Source of the DNA: Wandonia haliotis
Lineage (GTDB): Bacteria; Bacteroidota; Bacteroidia; Flavobacteriales_D; Crocinitomicaceae
Direction: 5' to 3'
DNA: 64,000 bases
Assembly: GCF_039523435.1 (NCBI RefSeq)
Contig: NZ_BAAAFH010000003.1
Span: 806,001-870,000, forward strand
In this document: piece by piece, positions 1-7,834 of the stretch
Position numbering within the stretch: the first letter of the stretch is position 1
Layout of the letters: the number at the start of each line of letters is the position of its first letter
The notes under the pieces: generated by a model
Told to the model about the DNA's origin: nothing
The model's input: only the letters and a program-made list of their open reading frames with translations
Databases searched by the model: none
Position numbers and translations under genes: made by a program

Positions 1-569
1 GGGTAGTTTAATGTAGCCTTACCAACTACATGTGAAGAAGCAGTGGCATCTTCCGGATCACGATAGTTGTAATCATCATGAATAGATGTGGATATTCTGG
101 CTAAACTACCAGAGTTAGCTGCGTTGAACTTAACCCATACTACCAAACTATCTGGAATGTTTGTAAAGGGCATATTGAAATTAGCATCATCTCTTCTGGT
201 ATAGTTGTGATTAGATGGATCACTCGGGGATATACTTCCCATATTAATCATCCCTGTTGTCAGGTTACCATTTGCAATGATTCCTACAGCTGAAGTAGAG
301 AAAATCCGAACGCTATATTCTCCGGCACTACCTGGTCTTATATCGGTTTCTCTGTCAAGTCGTCGTTCCATTGCAAAGGGGCAAGTAAATGCACCAAGAT
401 GACAGTCTGCTGTTTTGAAGGAGTTCCAATTGGAAGGTTCACGATTATCAGATCCAATATTATCCCAATTTTCGAACCCCCCGTTAGTGGGTTGCTGTTG
501 TGCTGTGGCGACTGTATTAAACATAACCGCCGATAACAAACAAGCAAACAAGCGTATTATTTTTTTCAT
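1..569 (-). CDS. Secreted PCMD-like (putative carbohydrate metabolism domain) protein, 5' part only
   Basis: The reading frame opens at an ATG on the minus strand at 567-569 and runs off the left edge of the window, so only about 189 residues are visible. The N-terminus (MKKIIRLFACLLSAVMF, then a TATAQ-like cleavage region near residue 24) is a signal peptide. The mature start contains a NGGFENWD motif, followed by a PSNWNSF stretch and a region of short beta strands. This is how PCMD-type (PF13201-like) surface proteins of Bacteroidota begin. Such proteins often end in a T9SS sorting domain, but that end is outside the window. A longer-looking open frame inside 338-547 lies in a different frame and is not the gene. 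The secreted nature is clear; the PCMD assignment is by motif memory only. Confidence 0.6.
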   Translation of the reverse strand, partial: MKKIIRLFACLLSAVMFNTVATAQQQPTNGGFENWDNIGSDNREPSNWNSFKTADCHLGAFTCPFAMERRLDRETDIRPGSAGEYSVRIFSTSAVGIIANGNLTTGMINMGSISPSDPSNHNYTRRDDANFNMPFTNIPDSLVVWVKFNAANSGSLARISTSIHDDYNYRDPEDATASSHVVGKATLNY

Positions 570-673
570 TTTCAAGGAATTTTAATTGTAACAAATTTAA
601 CCCAAAAACTCAATTAACAAAAAAGCGAGACAAAATTTGCCTCGCTTTTCATATGTTCTGATTTTTTATTTAT

Positions 674-3139
674 CTAAATCTTTCCGGCAATTGCTTCGGA
701 AACGTTAATGATATGATCCCCAACTTTTTCGCACGATGAGAATAAGTCGTTGAATGTCATTCCGGATTTAATATTGTACTCCGGAGATTCCATGTTCTCA
801 AGATGAATGTTTCGGAGTTCATCACGCTTTTGGTTAATCTGATCCTCTAATTGCATGGCGAGATCAAGACGGGATTGCGTCTTTTCAGATAATAGATTCT
901 CTACCATTACTTCAAATGCCTGATCTACCAAATCCAACATTTCTAATAGTCCCTGACGCTGCTGAGGACTGAACCATATTTTTTCATCAGATTTTCTTTC
1001 AAGTGTCTTGGACATCTGGTAGAAAATATCCCCGATTCGCTCAAGATCATTGGTGATACTGTTTAGCCCCCGGATTTCCTGAGAGTTCTCTTGTGTTAAT
1101 TCTCCTTCCGATACCTTGTTCAGATACTTGGCCACCTCAATTTCTACCCGGTCTGTAATTTCTTCATACTTCTGAATTCTCTCCAGATTACGTTTGAAAG
1201 ACTTTTTATCCGGATCAATAAGCAATTGACGGGTAAAGTGAGACATACGACTAGTGATTTCCCCAAATTTCGCAACTTCTTTTTTCGCTTCGTAAATAGA
1301 GATTTCAGGTGTGTCCACAATATTGGTTCCGATAAATTCAAGACGGAACTCTTCGTCAATTTTTCCTTTTGATTTAACTGTTTTTTCAGCCAAATTCACG
1401 AGTTGAGGAACAAACCAGATCAGTACAAGTACATTAATCGCATTAAATGCTGTGTGTAATACTGCGAGTCCCTCATTTGCCAATTCTGGATTTCTTGGGT
1501 CCCAAACATCATTGCTGAGAATGGAAACAAGATAACCTACAAAGTCAAGGAAGAACGGGAAGATAATAATCATCCAACCAACACCAATGACATTAAATAT
1601 AGAGTGAATACGAGCCGATCGTTTGGCGTGAACGTTTCCAACAAGAGAGGCCAACTCTGCAGTAATTGTGGTACCAATGTTTTCTCCCAGAATCATTGCA
1701 GCAGCTACTTCGAAAGGAAGTATTCCTTTTGCCACCAGTGTCATGGTTAATGTCATGGCTGCAGAAGAGGACTGTACAACAATGGTAACCATAGCCCCCA
1801 GAAGGATAAACAAAATGCGTGTAAAGAAGGTTGGTTCTTTGTAAGCCGTGAAGAACTGAACGAGCCCGGAATTCTCATCTAATTCCGGTACGGCGTCCTT
1901 AAGGAAACTAAGCCCCATAAAGAGAATTGAGAAGCCGATAACTGCCTGAGCAAGTGCTTTCGTCTTTCCGCGATTAATAAATATCAGAGGGAAAACAAGC
2001 GCGATAAGAACCAGAGAATAACTGTCGATACTGACTTTAAATCCTACGAGTAGTACAAGCCACGCAGTAATAGTTGTTCCGATGTTCGCTCCCATCATAA
2101 CTCCGGCTGATTCTCTCAGTGTCATCAAACCGGCATTTACGAACGAAACGGTCATTACAGTTGTTACAGAAGAACTCTGAACAATAGAAGTAATTCCGAA
2201 TCCGGTCAAAACTCCTTTGAAACGGTTAGAAGTAATAGATCGTAACCAATTACGCAATCTTGCTCCTGCCGTTTGCTGAAGACCTTCTGACATAATCTTC
2301 ATTCCGTAGATAAACAAACCAAGTGATCCGATGAGGATCAAAAGGCGGATTACACCCCATGAACGACTTGTTTCTGTTTTGCTTTTTCCCGACCAGATGG
2401 GTTCAGCCAATGAACTGTCTTTTTTGGTCAGCCCCACTTTAACAACGTAATTCTCGGCATCAATTAAGTCCGTGATTTCATAGTTAAGTGTCTTAATTGG
2501 CATTGGTTCACTCACTACCCAGTCTGATCCTGTATATCCGCTTTTATTTCTTTTCTCACCGATAGCCGTATTATGAGCTACAATAACAGAGTAGTTGGAT
2601 AACTGATCAATAATTTCATAATCGAGCGTCCACTGTACATTGATTGTTCCTTCTCCTGGCTTTAGATTGATATTGTTGAATAGTTTTGATGTTTTGAAAG
2701 CCGTTTCAGCTGACCACCATTTGAAGTCCCCCTCTGTCATTTCGTCTTTGACAAGCGAAGATTCTACAACACCAAGTTTTATCAGGTATGTTTTGTCAGG
2801 AGTGAAGCCGTTCAGGAAAAACAGACGACTTCCATCAATAGGCTTTACCCATGATAATTTCCATTCGGGAGTTAACAATGATCCTTCAAGTGGTTTTTCT
2901 GCAAATTGTGCAACAATTGAATACTTTCCGAAATAAGGAGAAACAAGTGAAGTATCATTCCAAAGGAGTTCTACTCCTGAGACATATTGACTCAATTCAA
3001 CGTTGTCAAATAAAATGTCATTGATGTTTTGAGAAGTGATCTTCTTTTCACTGACTTCCGAATCAGGTAGAGCCTGTGCAACTCCGGAGAAATTAACCAG
3101 CAGTAATACTGCCAGAATACGCAAAGCAAGTCTTGCCAT
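674..3139 (-). CDS. Na/Pi cotransporter family protein with extracytoplasmic fibronectin-like N-terminus and PhoU-like C-terminus
   Basis: 821 residues. A signal peptide covers residues 1-23. Residues about 40-255 form an extracytoplasmic beta-rich region resembling two fibronectin type III-like repeats. The membrane domain starts near residue 262 and carries the two inverted repeats typical of NptA/PNaS symporters, each with a QSSS motif (321-324 and 456-459) and a following NIGTT motif (352-356 and 487-491). The C-terminal about 200 residues are helical and PhoU-like, with ITSRMSHF and ITNDLERIGD motifs. The expected role is sodium-coupled phosphate uptake across the inner membrane. The family usually lacks the N-terminal sensory-looking part, so this is a longer, Bacteroidota-style version. 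It diverges from a porin gene, and the spacer holds repeats that could be Pho boxes, which fits phosphate control. Confidence 0.88.
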   Translation of the reverse strand: MARLALRILAVLLLVNFSGVAQALPDSEVSEKKITSQNINDILFDNVELSQYVSGVELLWNDTSLVSPYFGKYSIVAQFAEKPLEGSLLTPEWKLSWVKPIDGSRLFFLNGFTPDKTYLIKLGVVESSLVKDEMTEGDFKWWSAETAFKTSKLFNNINLKPGEGTINVQWTLDYEIIDQLSNYSVIVAHNTAIGEKRNKSGYTGSDWVVSEPMPIKTLNYEITDLIDAENYVVKVGLTKKDSSLAEPIWSGKSKTETSRSWGVIRLLILIGSLGLFIYGMKIMSEGLQQTAGARLRNWLRSITSNRFKGVLTGFGITSIVQSSSVTTVMTVSFVNAGLMTLRESAGVMMGANIGTTITAWLVLLVGFKVSIDSYSLVLIALVFPLIFINRGKTKALAQAVIGFSILFMGLSFLKDAVPELDENSGLVQFFTAYKEPTFFTRILFILLGAMVTIVVQSSSAAMTLTMTLVAKGILPFEVAAAMILGENIGTTITAELASLVGNVHAKRSARIHSIFNVIGVGWMIIIFPFFLDFVGYLVSILSNDVWDPRNPELANEGLAVLHTAFNAINVLVLIWFVPQLVNLAEKTVKSKGKIDEEFRLEFIGTNIVDTPEISIYEAKKEVAKFGEITSRMSHFTRQLLIDPDKKSFKRNLERIQKYEEITDRVEIEVAKYLNKVSEGELTQENSQEIRGLNSITNDLERIGDIFYQMSKTLERKSDEKIWFSPQQRQGLLEMLDLVDQAFEVMVENLLSEKTQSRLDLAMQLEDQINQKRDELRNIHLENMESPEYNIKSGMTFNDLFSSCEKVGDHIINVSEAIAGKI

Positions 3140-3162
3140 GTTATTTACAATTAATGGAGTGC

Positions 3163-3217
3163 AAATTTACTTTTTGTAAAAAGAAAGGGTTTTGACCTTA
3201 TGTTAACAAAATGTTAA
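3163..3217 (-). promoter_or_regulatory. Candidate promoter and Pho-box-like repeat upstream of the Na/Pi symporter
   Basis: Read on the minus strand, TTAACA-N5-TTAACA (3201-3217 region) gives two copies of a hexamer with an 11-bp period. This is the spacing of PhoB/PhoP-type direct-repeat operators. About 30 bp downstream lies TAAATTTG (3163-3170), which matches the Bacteroidota -7 element TAnnTTTG. No good -33 TTTG is present, as expected of an activator-dependent promoter. The regulator assignment is inferred. Confidence 0.45.
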
Positions 3218-3328
3218 GTTCATAGTATACAGTTTGCAAGGAAATAAGCGAGCTTTTTTTGCGGGTTTAATTTGTTTGTAATGAGCTTTTTGAAGCGGTA
3301 TGGAGTTTGAGGTGAAGCTACTTTAATG

Positions 3329-3400
3329 TTAATTCAGGATTAACAAAAGTTTATAGAAAAGTTATTCAACCTTAATTTAAGATTAAATAGATCATATTTG
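3329..3400 (+). promoter_or_regulatory. Candidate Pho-box-like repeats and promoter upstream of the porin gene
   Basis: On the plus strand TTAATT (3329), TTAACA (3340) and TTATAG (3351) start exactly 11 bp apart, and a further TTATTC starts at 3362. CATATTTG at 3393-3400 is a near match to the TAnnTTTG -7 element and lies 18 bp before the start codon. The region is A+T rich, so part of the phasing may be chance, but it mirrors the repeat facing the Na/Pi symporter. Confidence 0.35.
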
Positions 3401-3417
3401 CAGCCAAAAATTTTTGG

Positions 3418-4692
3418 ATGATGCGAATAACAAATTTCTTTTCGGTTCAGGTTTTTATTATTGTTCTTCAGTTGTTTGTTTTTGAGGGAGTTGTTAACGC
3501 CCAGAGAGACTCTCTGAAAAAGAATCGGGAGAAAAGAGATTTGTATGTTCCGGATGCTCCCGTTAAGTTTGAGCCGGAGAAGAAGTGGTATGAACGGATT
3601 AATATACGCGGATATGCACAATTAAGATATAACCGATTATTTGAGACAAATCCGGATTTGGGATGTGAACAGTGTGATAAGTCCTGGGGAAGGAACGGAG
3701 GATTTTCATTGAGACGTGCACGTGTTGTGTTTTTTGGACAGGTACACCCGCGGGTTTATTTTTATATTCAGCCGGATTTTGCAAGTTCAGTGAATGCAAA
3801 CAGCTTACATTTTCTACAGTTAAGGGATGCATATTTTGATATTGGGTTGGATAACGATAATCAGTTCCGATTTCGTATCGGACAGACGAAAATTCCCTTT
3901 GGATTTGAGAATATGCAATCCAGTCAAAATCGGTTACCACTTGACAGGGATGATGCTTTGAACAGTGCGTTGAGGAACGAACGGGATATCGGAATCTTTT
4001 TCTACTGGGCACCCAAAAAAATCAGAAAGCGTTTTTCAATGCTTACCAGAGAGGGGTATAAAGGGAGTGGAGATTATGGTGTTTTTGGACTGGGAGTCTA
4101 TAACGGGCAAACAGCAAATCGACCGGAATTAAACAATCAACCACATATTGTTGCACGGTTAACCTATCCTTTTGAAATTGGCGGACAGATTTTTGAGCCT
4201 GGAATTCAGGTGTATACGGGAAGATACACACTCAGTCCAGGAAGTGTCTCAGAAGGTGTTATACACAAAGACGACTACACATATCTGGATCAGCGAATTG
4301 CATTGACAACGGTTCTGTATCCAAGACCGTTTGGTATTCAGGCGGAATATAATATCGGAAGAGGGCCGGAGTTTAATAAAGCAACCGGAGCGATTGAATT
4401 GAATGATCTTCAGGGGGGGTACATTACAATGAGTGCAAGGATTAAGGCCGGTTCACATTTTATCTATCCGTTTGTCCGTATGCAGTATTATGAAGGTGGT
4501 AAAAAACACGAAAGGGACGCGAGAAGCTATCATGTGAATGAATATGAAATAGGTATTGAGTGGCTTCCGTACAAGAATTTTGAGTTGGTAGCCATGTATA
4601 CCTTCTCGAGTCGTCGTTACGAAGATTTTGAGAATCAGGATAATTTCCAAAAGGGAAGTCTTCTTCGTCTACAATTACAGGTTAATTTTTAG
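3418..4692 (+). CDS. Outer-membrane porin, phosphate-selective porin O/P-like family
   Basis: 424 residues starting at tandem ATG codons, with a signal peptide ending near VVNA (residue 28). The body is a series of amphipathic beta strands: an early GYAQLRYN strand, then RRARVVFFGQVHPRVYFYIQPDF, which is typical of OprP/OprO-type porins (FSLRRARV motif), and a RIGQTKIPFGFEN strand. The last residues (LRLQLQVNF) end in an aromatic residue, as in Bam-assembled barrels. The family takes up anions such as phosphate through the outer membrane, and the divergent Na/Pi symporter makes a phosphate role plausible. It is 74 bp ahead of a membrane-fusion lipoprotein gene and probably shares its transcript. 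Substrate is inferred; barrel identity is firm. Confidence 0.75.
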   Translation: MMRITNFFSVQVFIIVLQLFVFEGVVNAQRDSLKKNREKRDLYVPDAPVKFEPEKKWYERINIRGYAQLRYNRLFETNPDLGCEQCDKSWGRNGGFSLRRARVVFFGQVHPRVYFYIQPDFASSVNANSLHFLQLRDAYFDIGLDNDNQFRFRIGQTKIPFGFENMQSSQNRLPLDRDDALNSALRNERDIGIFFYWAPKKIRKRFSMLTREGYKGSGDYGVFGLGVYNGQTANRPELNNQPHIVARLTYPFEIGGQIFEPGIQVYTGRYTLSPGSVSEGVIHKDDYTYLDQRIALTTVLYPRPFGIQAEYNIGRGPEFNKATGAIELNDLQGGYITMSARIKAGSHFIYPFVRMQYYEGGKKHERDARSYHVNEYEIGIEWLPYKNFELVAMYTFSSRRYEDFENQDNFQKGSLLRLQLQVNF

Positions 4693-4766
4693 GAAAACAG
4701 AGATTGTTGATAATTATCATTGTATTTAAACCGCTAGTCTGTTATTTTAGCGGGAAATACAATGCT

Positions 4767-5849
4767 ATGTATAAATTTACTTTCTTTTCGCTGACCTTTT
4801 TCACGCTTATCTCCTGTTCAGAAAAAAGGGAAACAATTTCCCCTGAAAATACAGGTATTGTCGAAGCGGTTTATGCGAGTGCTGTTCTGGAACCCTATGA
4901 TTACTATAATGTGAATGCCTCTGCTTCGGGTATTTTGGAAGAGCGGTTAGTAAATGAGGGAGATACAGTGGATAAAGGAGAGTTGTTGTTCCATTTGACA
5001 GATATTACTTCCCGACTTAATGAAGAGAGTGCACGATTATCCCTTGCTTTGGCCAAAGCCAATTATGAAGGAGATGGAAACCTACTTGCCGAAGTAAATG
5101 CGGAAATTCAGACAGCGAAACTTAAGTTATTAAATGATTCACTTAATTTTTTCAGACAAAAAGAACTGTTTGAAAGAAATGTCGGGTCAAAAGCAGAATA
5201 CGACGCACGCGAGTTAGCCTATAATGTGTCTAAAGAGCAATACGGGGTACTTCAGAAGCGTAAGAAGAGAACTGAAAAAGAACTAAAGACACAGATGAAA
5301 CAGGCGCAAAATGCTGTGGAGTCTTCAAATGTGAGGTCAGGAGATTATACACTGAGCAGTCGGATGAATGGTTTGGTATATGCGGTCTTTAAAGAACCGG
5401 GAGAGTACGTTACCATGCAGGAGACAATTGCTATTGTTGGATCTGCGGATGAGTTTTTGGTAGATCTATCGGTCGATGAGGTAGATATAGGACGAATCCG
5501 AAAAGATCAGAAAGTGATTGTTAAACTGGAAGCATTTCCTAATCAGGTTTTTGAAGCACGTGTAAGTAAGATTTTTCCGAAAATGGAAGACCGGACGCAG
5601 ACTTTTAGGGTTCAGGCGGTGTTTGATACAATCCCCGAAAATTTTTATATGGGATTAACAGGGGAGGCAAACATTGTAATTGCTGAAAAAGAAAAAACAT
5701 TGGTTATCCCAAGAGATTACCTGGTTGACGGGAAGCACGTTGAAACAACAGAAGGTCGTAAGGAGGTGAAAACCGGCTTGGTGAGTATGAGCCATGTCGA
5801 AATAATCAGTGGATTAAGCGCAGGAGATAAACTATTTAAGCCTGAGTAA
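4767..5849 (+). CDS. HlyD/MacA-type periplasmic adaptor lipoprotein
   Basis: 360 residues from ATG 4767. An upstream TTG at 4704 is open in frame but would place 21 extra residues before the signal peptide, so the ATG is preferred. The signal has a lipobox with Cys17 (TLISC). The layout is that of membrane-fusion proteins: a biotinyl-lipoyl half motif (SASGILEERLVNEGDTVDKG), a long charged helical hairpin from about residue 75 to 165, the second lipoyl half (SRMNGLVYAVFKEPGEYV) and a beta-barrel region. It should bridge the inner-membrane ABC transporter encoded immediately downstream to an outer-membrane exit. It overlaps nothing and lies 1 bp from the permease start. Confidence 0.85.
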   Translation: MYKFTFFSLTFFTLISCSEKRETISPENTGIVEAVYASAVLEPYDYYNVNASASGILEERLVNEGDTVDKGELLFHLTDITSRLNEESARLSLALAKANYEGDGNLLAEVNAEIQTAKLKLLNDSLNFFRQKELFERNVGSKAEYDARELAYNVSKEQYGVLQKRKKRTEKELKTQMKQAQNAVESSNVRSGDYTLSSRMNGLVYAVFKEPGEYVTMQETIAIVGSADEFLVDLSVDEVDIGRIRKDQKVIVKLEAFPNQVFEARVSKIFPKMEDRTQTFRVQAVFDTIPENFYMGLTGEANIVIAEKEKTLVIPRDYLVDGKHVETTEGRKEVKTGLVSMSHVEIISGLSAGDKLFKPE

Positions 5850-5850
5850 T

Positions 5851-7110
5851 ATGAAGTGGAATCTGATTTTTTCGATTGCGACGACTCATTTATTTTCAAG
5901 GAAGAAACAGACATTTGTGGCTGCGCTAGGGGTTACCTTTGGTATTGCAGCTTATATTATTATGATGAGCTTCATGACCGGTCTGAACGGTCTGCTTGAC
6001 GGAATGATCCTGAACCGGACGCCACATGTTCGTTTATATAATGAAATTGTGCCCAGTGAATTGCAGCCATTGGATTTTTCTGCTACTTACGGAGATTATA
6101 CCAAACAAATTCATTCGGTGAAACCCAAAAGAAGTCAGCAACGAATAGCAAATGCATTGCCGCTGATTCATTTTTTGAATGAGCAACCGGAAGTACAGGG
6201 AGCAATTCCACAGGTAAAGGCAAGAGGATTTTACAGAGGAGGTTCAACTGAATTAAATGGTTCGTTATTGGGAGTAGATGTTTTGGAAGAAAACCGGCTG
6301 TACCAGTTAGGGGATTATATTGTACAGGGTAGAGCTGAAGATCTGGCTAAAAATGATAAAGGAATTATTTTGGGAGCAGGTGTGGCAAAAAAACTTTCTC
6401 TCGAATTAGGAGAAAATATACAGGTAACTTCTTCTCAGGGAAGTGTATTTACTCTAAAAATAGTAGGTATTTATCAAAGCGGGCTGGCGGATATTGATAA
6501 TGTTCAGAGTTATGTGAATATCAAAATGGCGCAACGACTGATGGGTGAAGGGGATAATTACATCACAGATATTCATGTGAAATTGCATAATCTTGAAAGA
6601 GCTCCCGAACTTGCTGCTAAATGGAATCGTATGTTTGGTGTAAGTGCTGTGGATATACAAACAGCAAACGCCCAGTTTGAAACGGGAACATCTATTCGGA
6701 ATATGATTTCGTATGCAGTCTCTATAACACTTTTGATTGTGGCAGGGTTTGGGATTTATAATATTCTCAACATGCTTATTTATGAAAAGATGAACGATAT
6801 TGCCATACTCAAAGCAACCGGTTTCTCAGGTGGAGATGTAAAACGAATTTTTATTCTGCAAGCCATGTTAATTGGTTTGATGGGAGGTTTGCTCGGGCTT
6901 TTGATTGGTTATTTTGGTTCTTTGGCAATTAGTCATACACCTTTTGAAACAGAAGCTTTACCGACCATAAAAACTTTTCCGGTCAATTTTGATTGGTCTT
7001 TTTATGTGATAGGTACTGTTTTTGCTCTGTTGTCAACATTTTTTGCCGGATATCTTCCCGCAAGACGAGCAGAAAGAATTGATCCGGTTGATATAATAAG
7101 AGGACAATAA
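5851..7110 (+). CDS. ABC transporter permease, MacB/FtsX family
   Basis: 419 residues. One transmembrane helix near residues 20-45 is followed by a periplasmic MacB-PCD-like domain (about 50-280), then three helices in the FtsX domain (about 285-400), ending with the conserved ARRAERIDPVDIIRGQ tail. The arrangement adaptor-permease-ATPase in one run (spacings of 1 and 2 bp) defines a MacAB- or DevBCA-like mechanotransmission transporter, probably exporting a lipid, peptide or small molecule. The ATPase is a separate polypeptide, unlike fused MacB. Substrate unknown. Confidence 0.88.
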   Translation: MKWNLIFSIATTHLFSRKKQTFVAALGVTFGIAAYIIMMSFMTGLNGLLDGMILNRTPHVRLYNEIVPSELQPLDFSATYGDYTKQIHSVKPKRSQQRIANALPLIHFLNEQPEVQGAIPQVKARGFYRGGSTELNGSLLGVDVLEENRLYQLGDYIVQGRAEDLAKNDKGIILGAGVAKKLSLELGENIQVTSSQGSVFTLKIVGIYQSGLADIDNVQSYVNIKMAQRLMGEGDNYITDIHVKLHNLERAPELAAKWNRMFGVSAVDIQTANAQFETGTSIRNMISYAVSITLLIVAGFGIYNILNMLIYEKMNDIAILKATGFSGGDVKRIFILQAMLIGLMGGLLGLLIGYFGSLAISHTPFETEALPTIKTFPVNFDWSFYVIGTVFALLSTFFAGYLPARRAERIDPVDIIRGQ

Positions 7111-7112
7111 CT

Positions 7113-7796
7113 ATGAAGATTATAGAAGCCAGATCGATTAATAAATATTTCTATGCTCCGGACCGATTCCACGCGTTGAAAGATATCTCATTTTCAGTGG
7201 AAAAAGGAGAGTTTGTCTCAATTATGGGAAAGTCGGGGTGCGGAAAATCAACTTTGCTGTATATCCTTTCGACAATGGATACAGACTACGAAGGAGATTT
7301 GTTAATGGAAGAACAGCTAGTTACCGGTCTTTCGCACGAACAGCTTTCAAAGATAAGAAATGAGCACATTGGTTTCGTTTTCCAGTTTCACTATCTGCTT
7401 CCCGAGTTTTCGGTATTGGAAAATGTTATGTTACCGGCTTTGAAGTTGGGAAGGAAAACGAAAGAAGAGATAGAACACGATGCTATGACAAAGCTCAGGT
7501 TACTCGATATAGACAGTCAGGCAACAAAACTAGCCAGCCGAATTAGTGGTGGTCAGAAACAACGAGTAGCAATAGCAAGGGCGTTGATAAACAATCCTTC
7601 GATAATTATGGGAGATGAGCCGACAGGTAATCTGGATAGTAAAAATGCTTCTATTGTATTTGATATTTTTCGTGAATTATCGGATGAAGAAGATCTTTCG
7701 TTACTTATCGTTACTCATGATGAGGATTTTGCCAATAAAACAGATCGTATAATAGAAATGGAAGATGGCCGTATTATCTCGCATAAAAGAGAATGA
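7113..7796 (+). CDS. ABC transporter ATP-binding protein, LolD/MacB-like
   Basis: 227 residues, a single nucleotide-binding domain. Walker A is GKSGCGKST (39-47), the Q-loop lies at FVFQFHYLLPEFSVLENV, the signature is ISGGQKQR, Walker B is IIMGDEPTGNLDS, and the switch His is in VTHDE. The LLPEFSVLENV and GNLDS forms are characteristic of the LolD/MacB/FtsE group. It starts 2 bp after the permease stop and is the last gene of the porin-adaptor-permease-ATPase run. The 38-bp spacer to the convergent RimK-like gene shows no clear hairpin. Confidence 0.9.
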   Translation: MKIIEARSINKYFYAPDRFHALKDISFSVEKGEFVSIMGKSGCGKSTLLYILSTMDTDYEGDLLMEEQLVTGLSHEQLSKIRNEHIGFVFQFHYLLPEFSVLENVMLPALKLGRKTKEEIEHDAMTKLRLLDIDSQATKLASRISGGQKQRVAIARALINNPSIIMGDEPTGNLDSKNASIVFDIFRELSDEEDLSLLIVTHDEDFANKTDRIIEMEDGRIISHKRE

Positions 7797-7834
7797 GTCA
7801 AGATAATACAGCCATCTGTTTTTAATTTGTTTTG

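Noticed and set aside
338..547. Open minus-strand frame of 69 codons
   Set aside because: It lies in a different frame from the signal-peptide-bearing partial gene covering 1-569 and has no family features.
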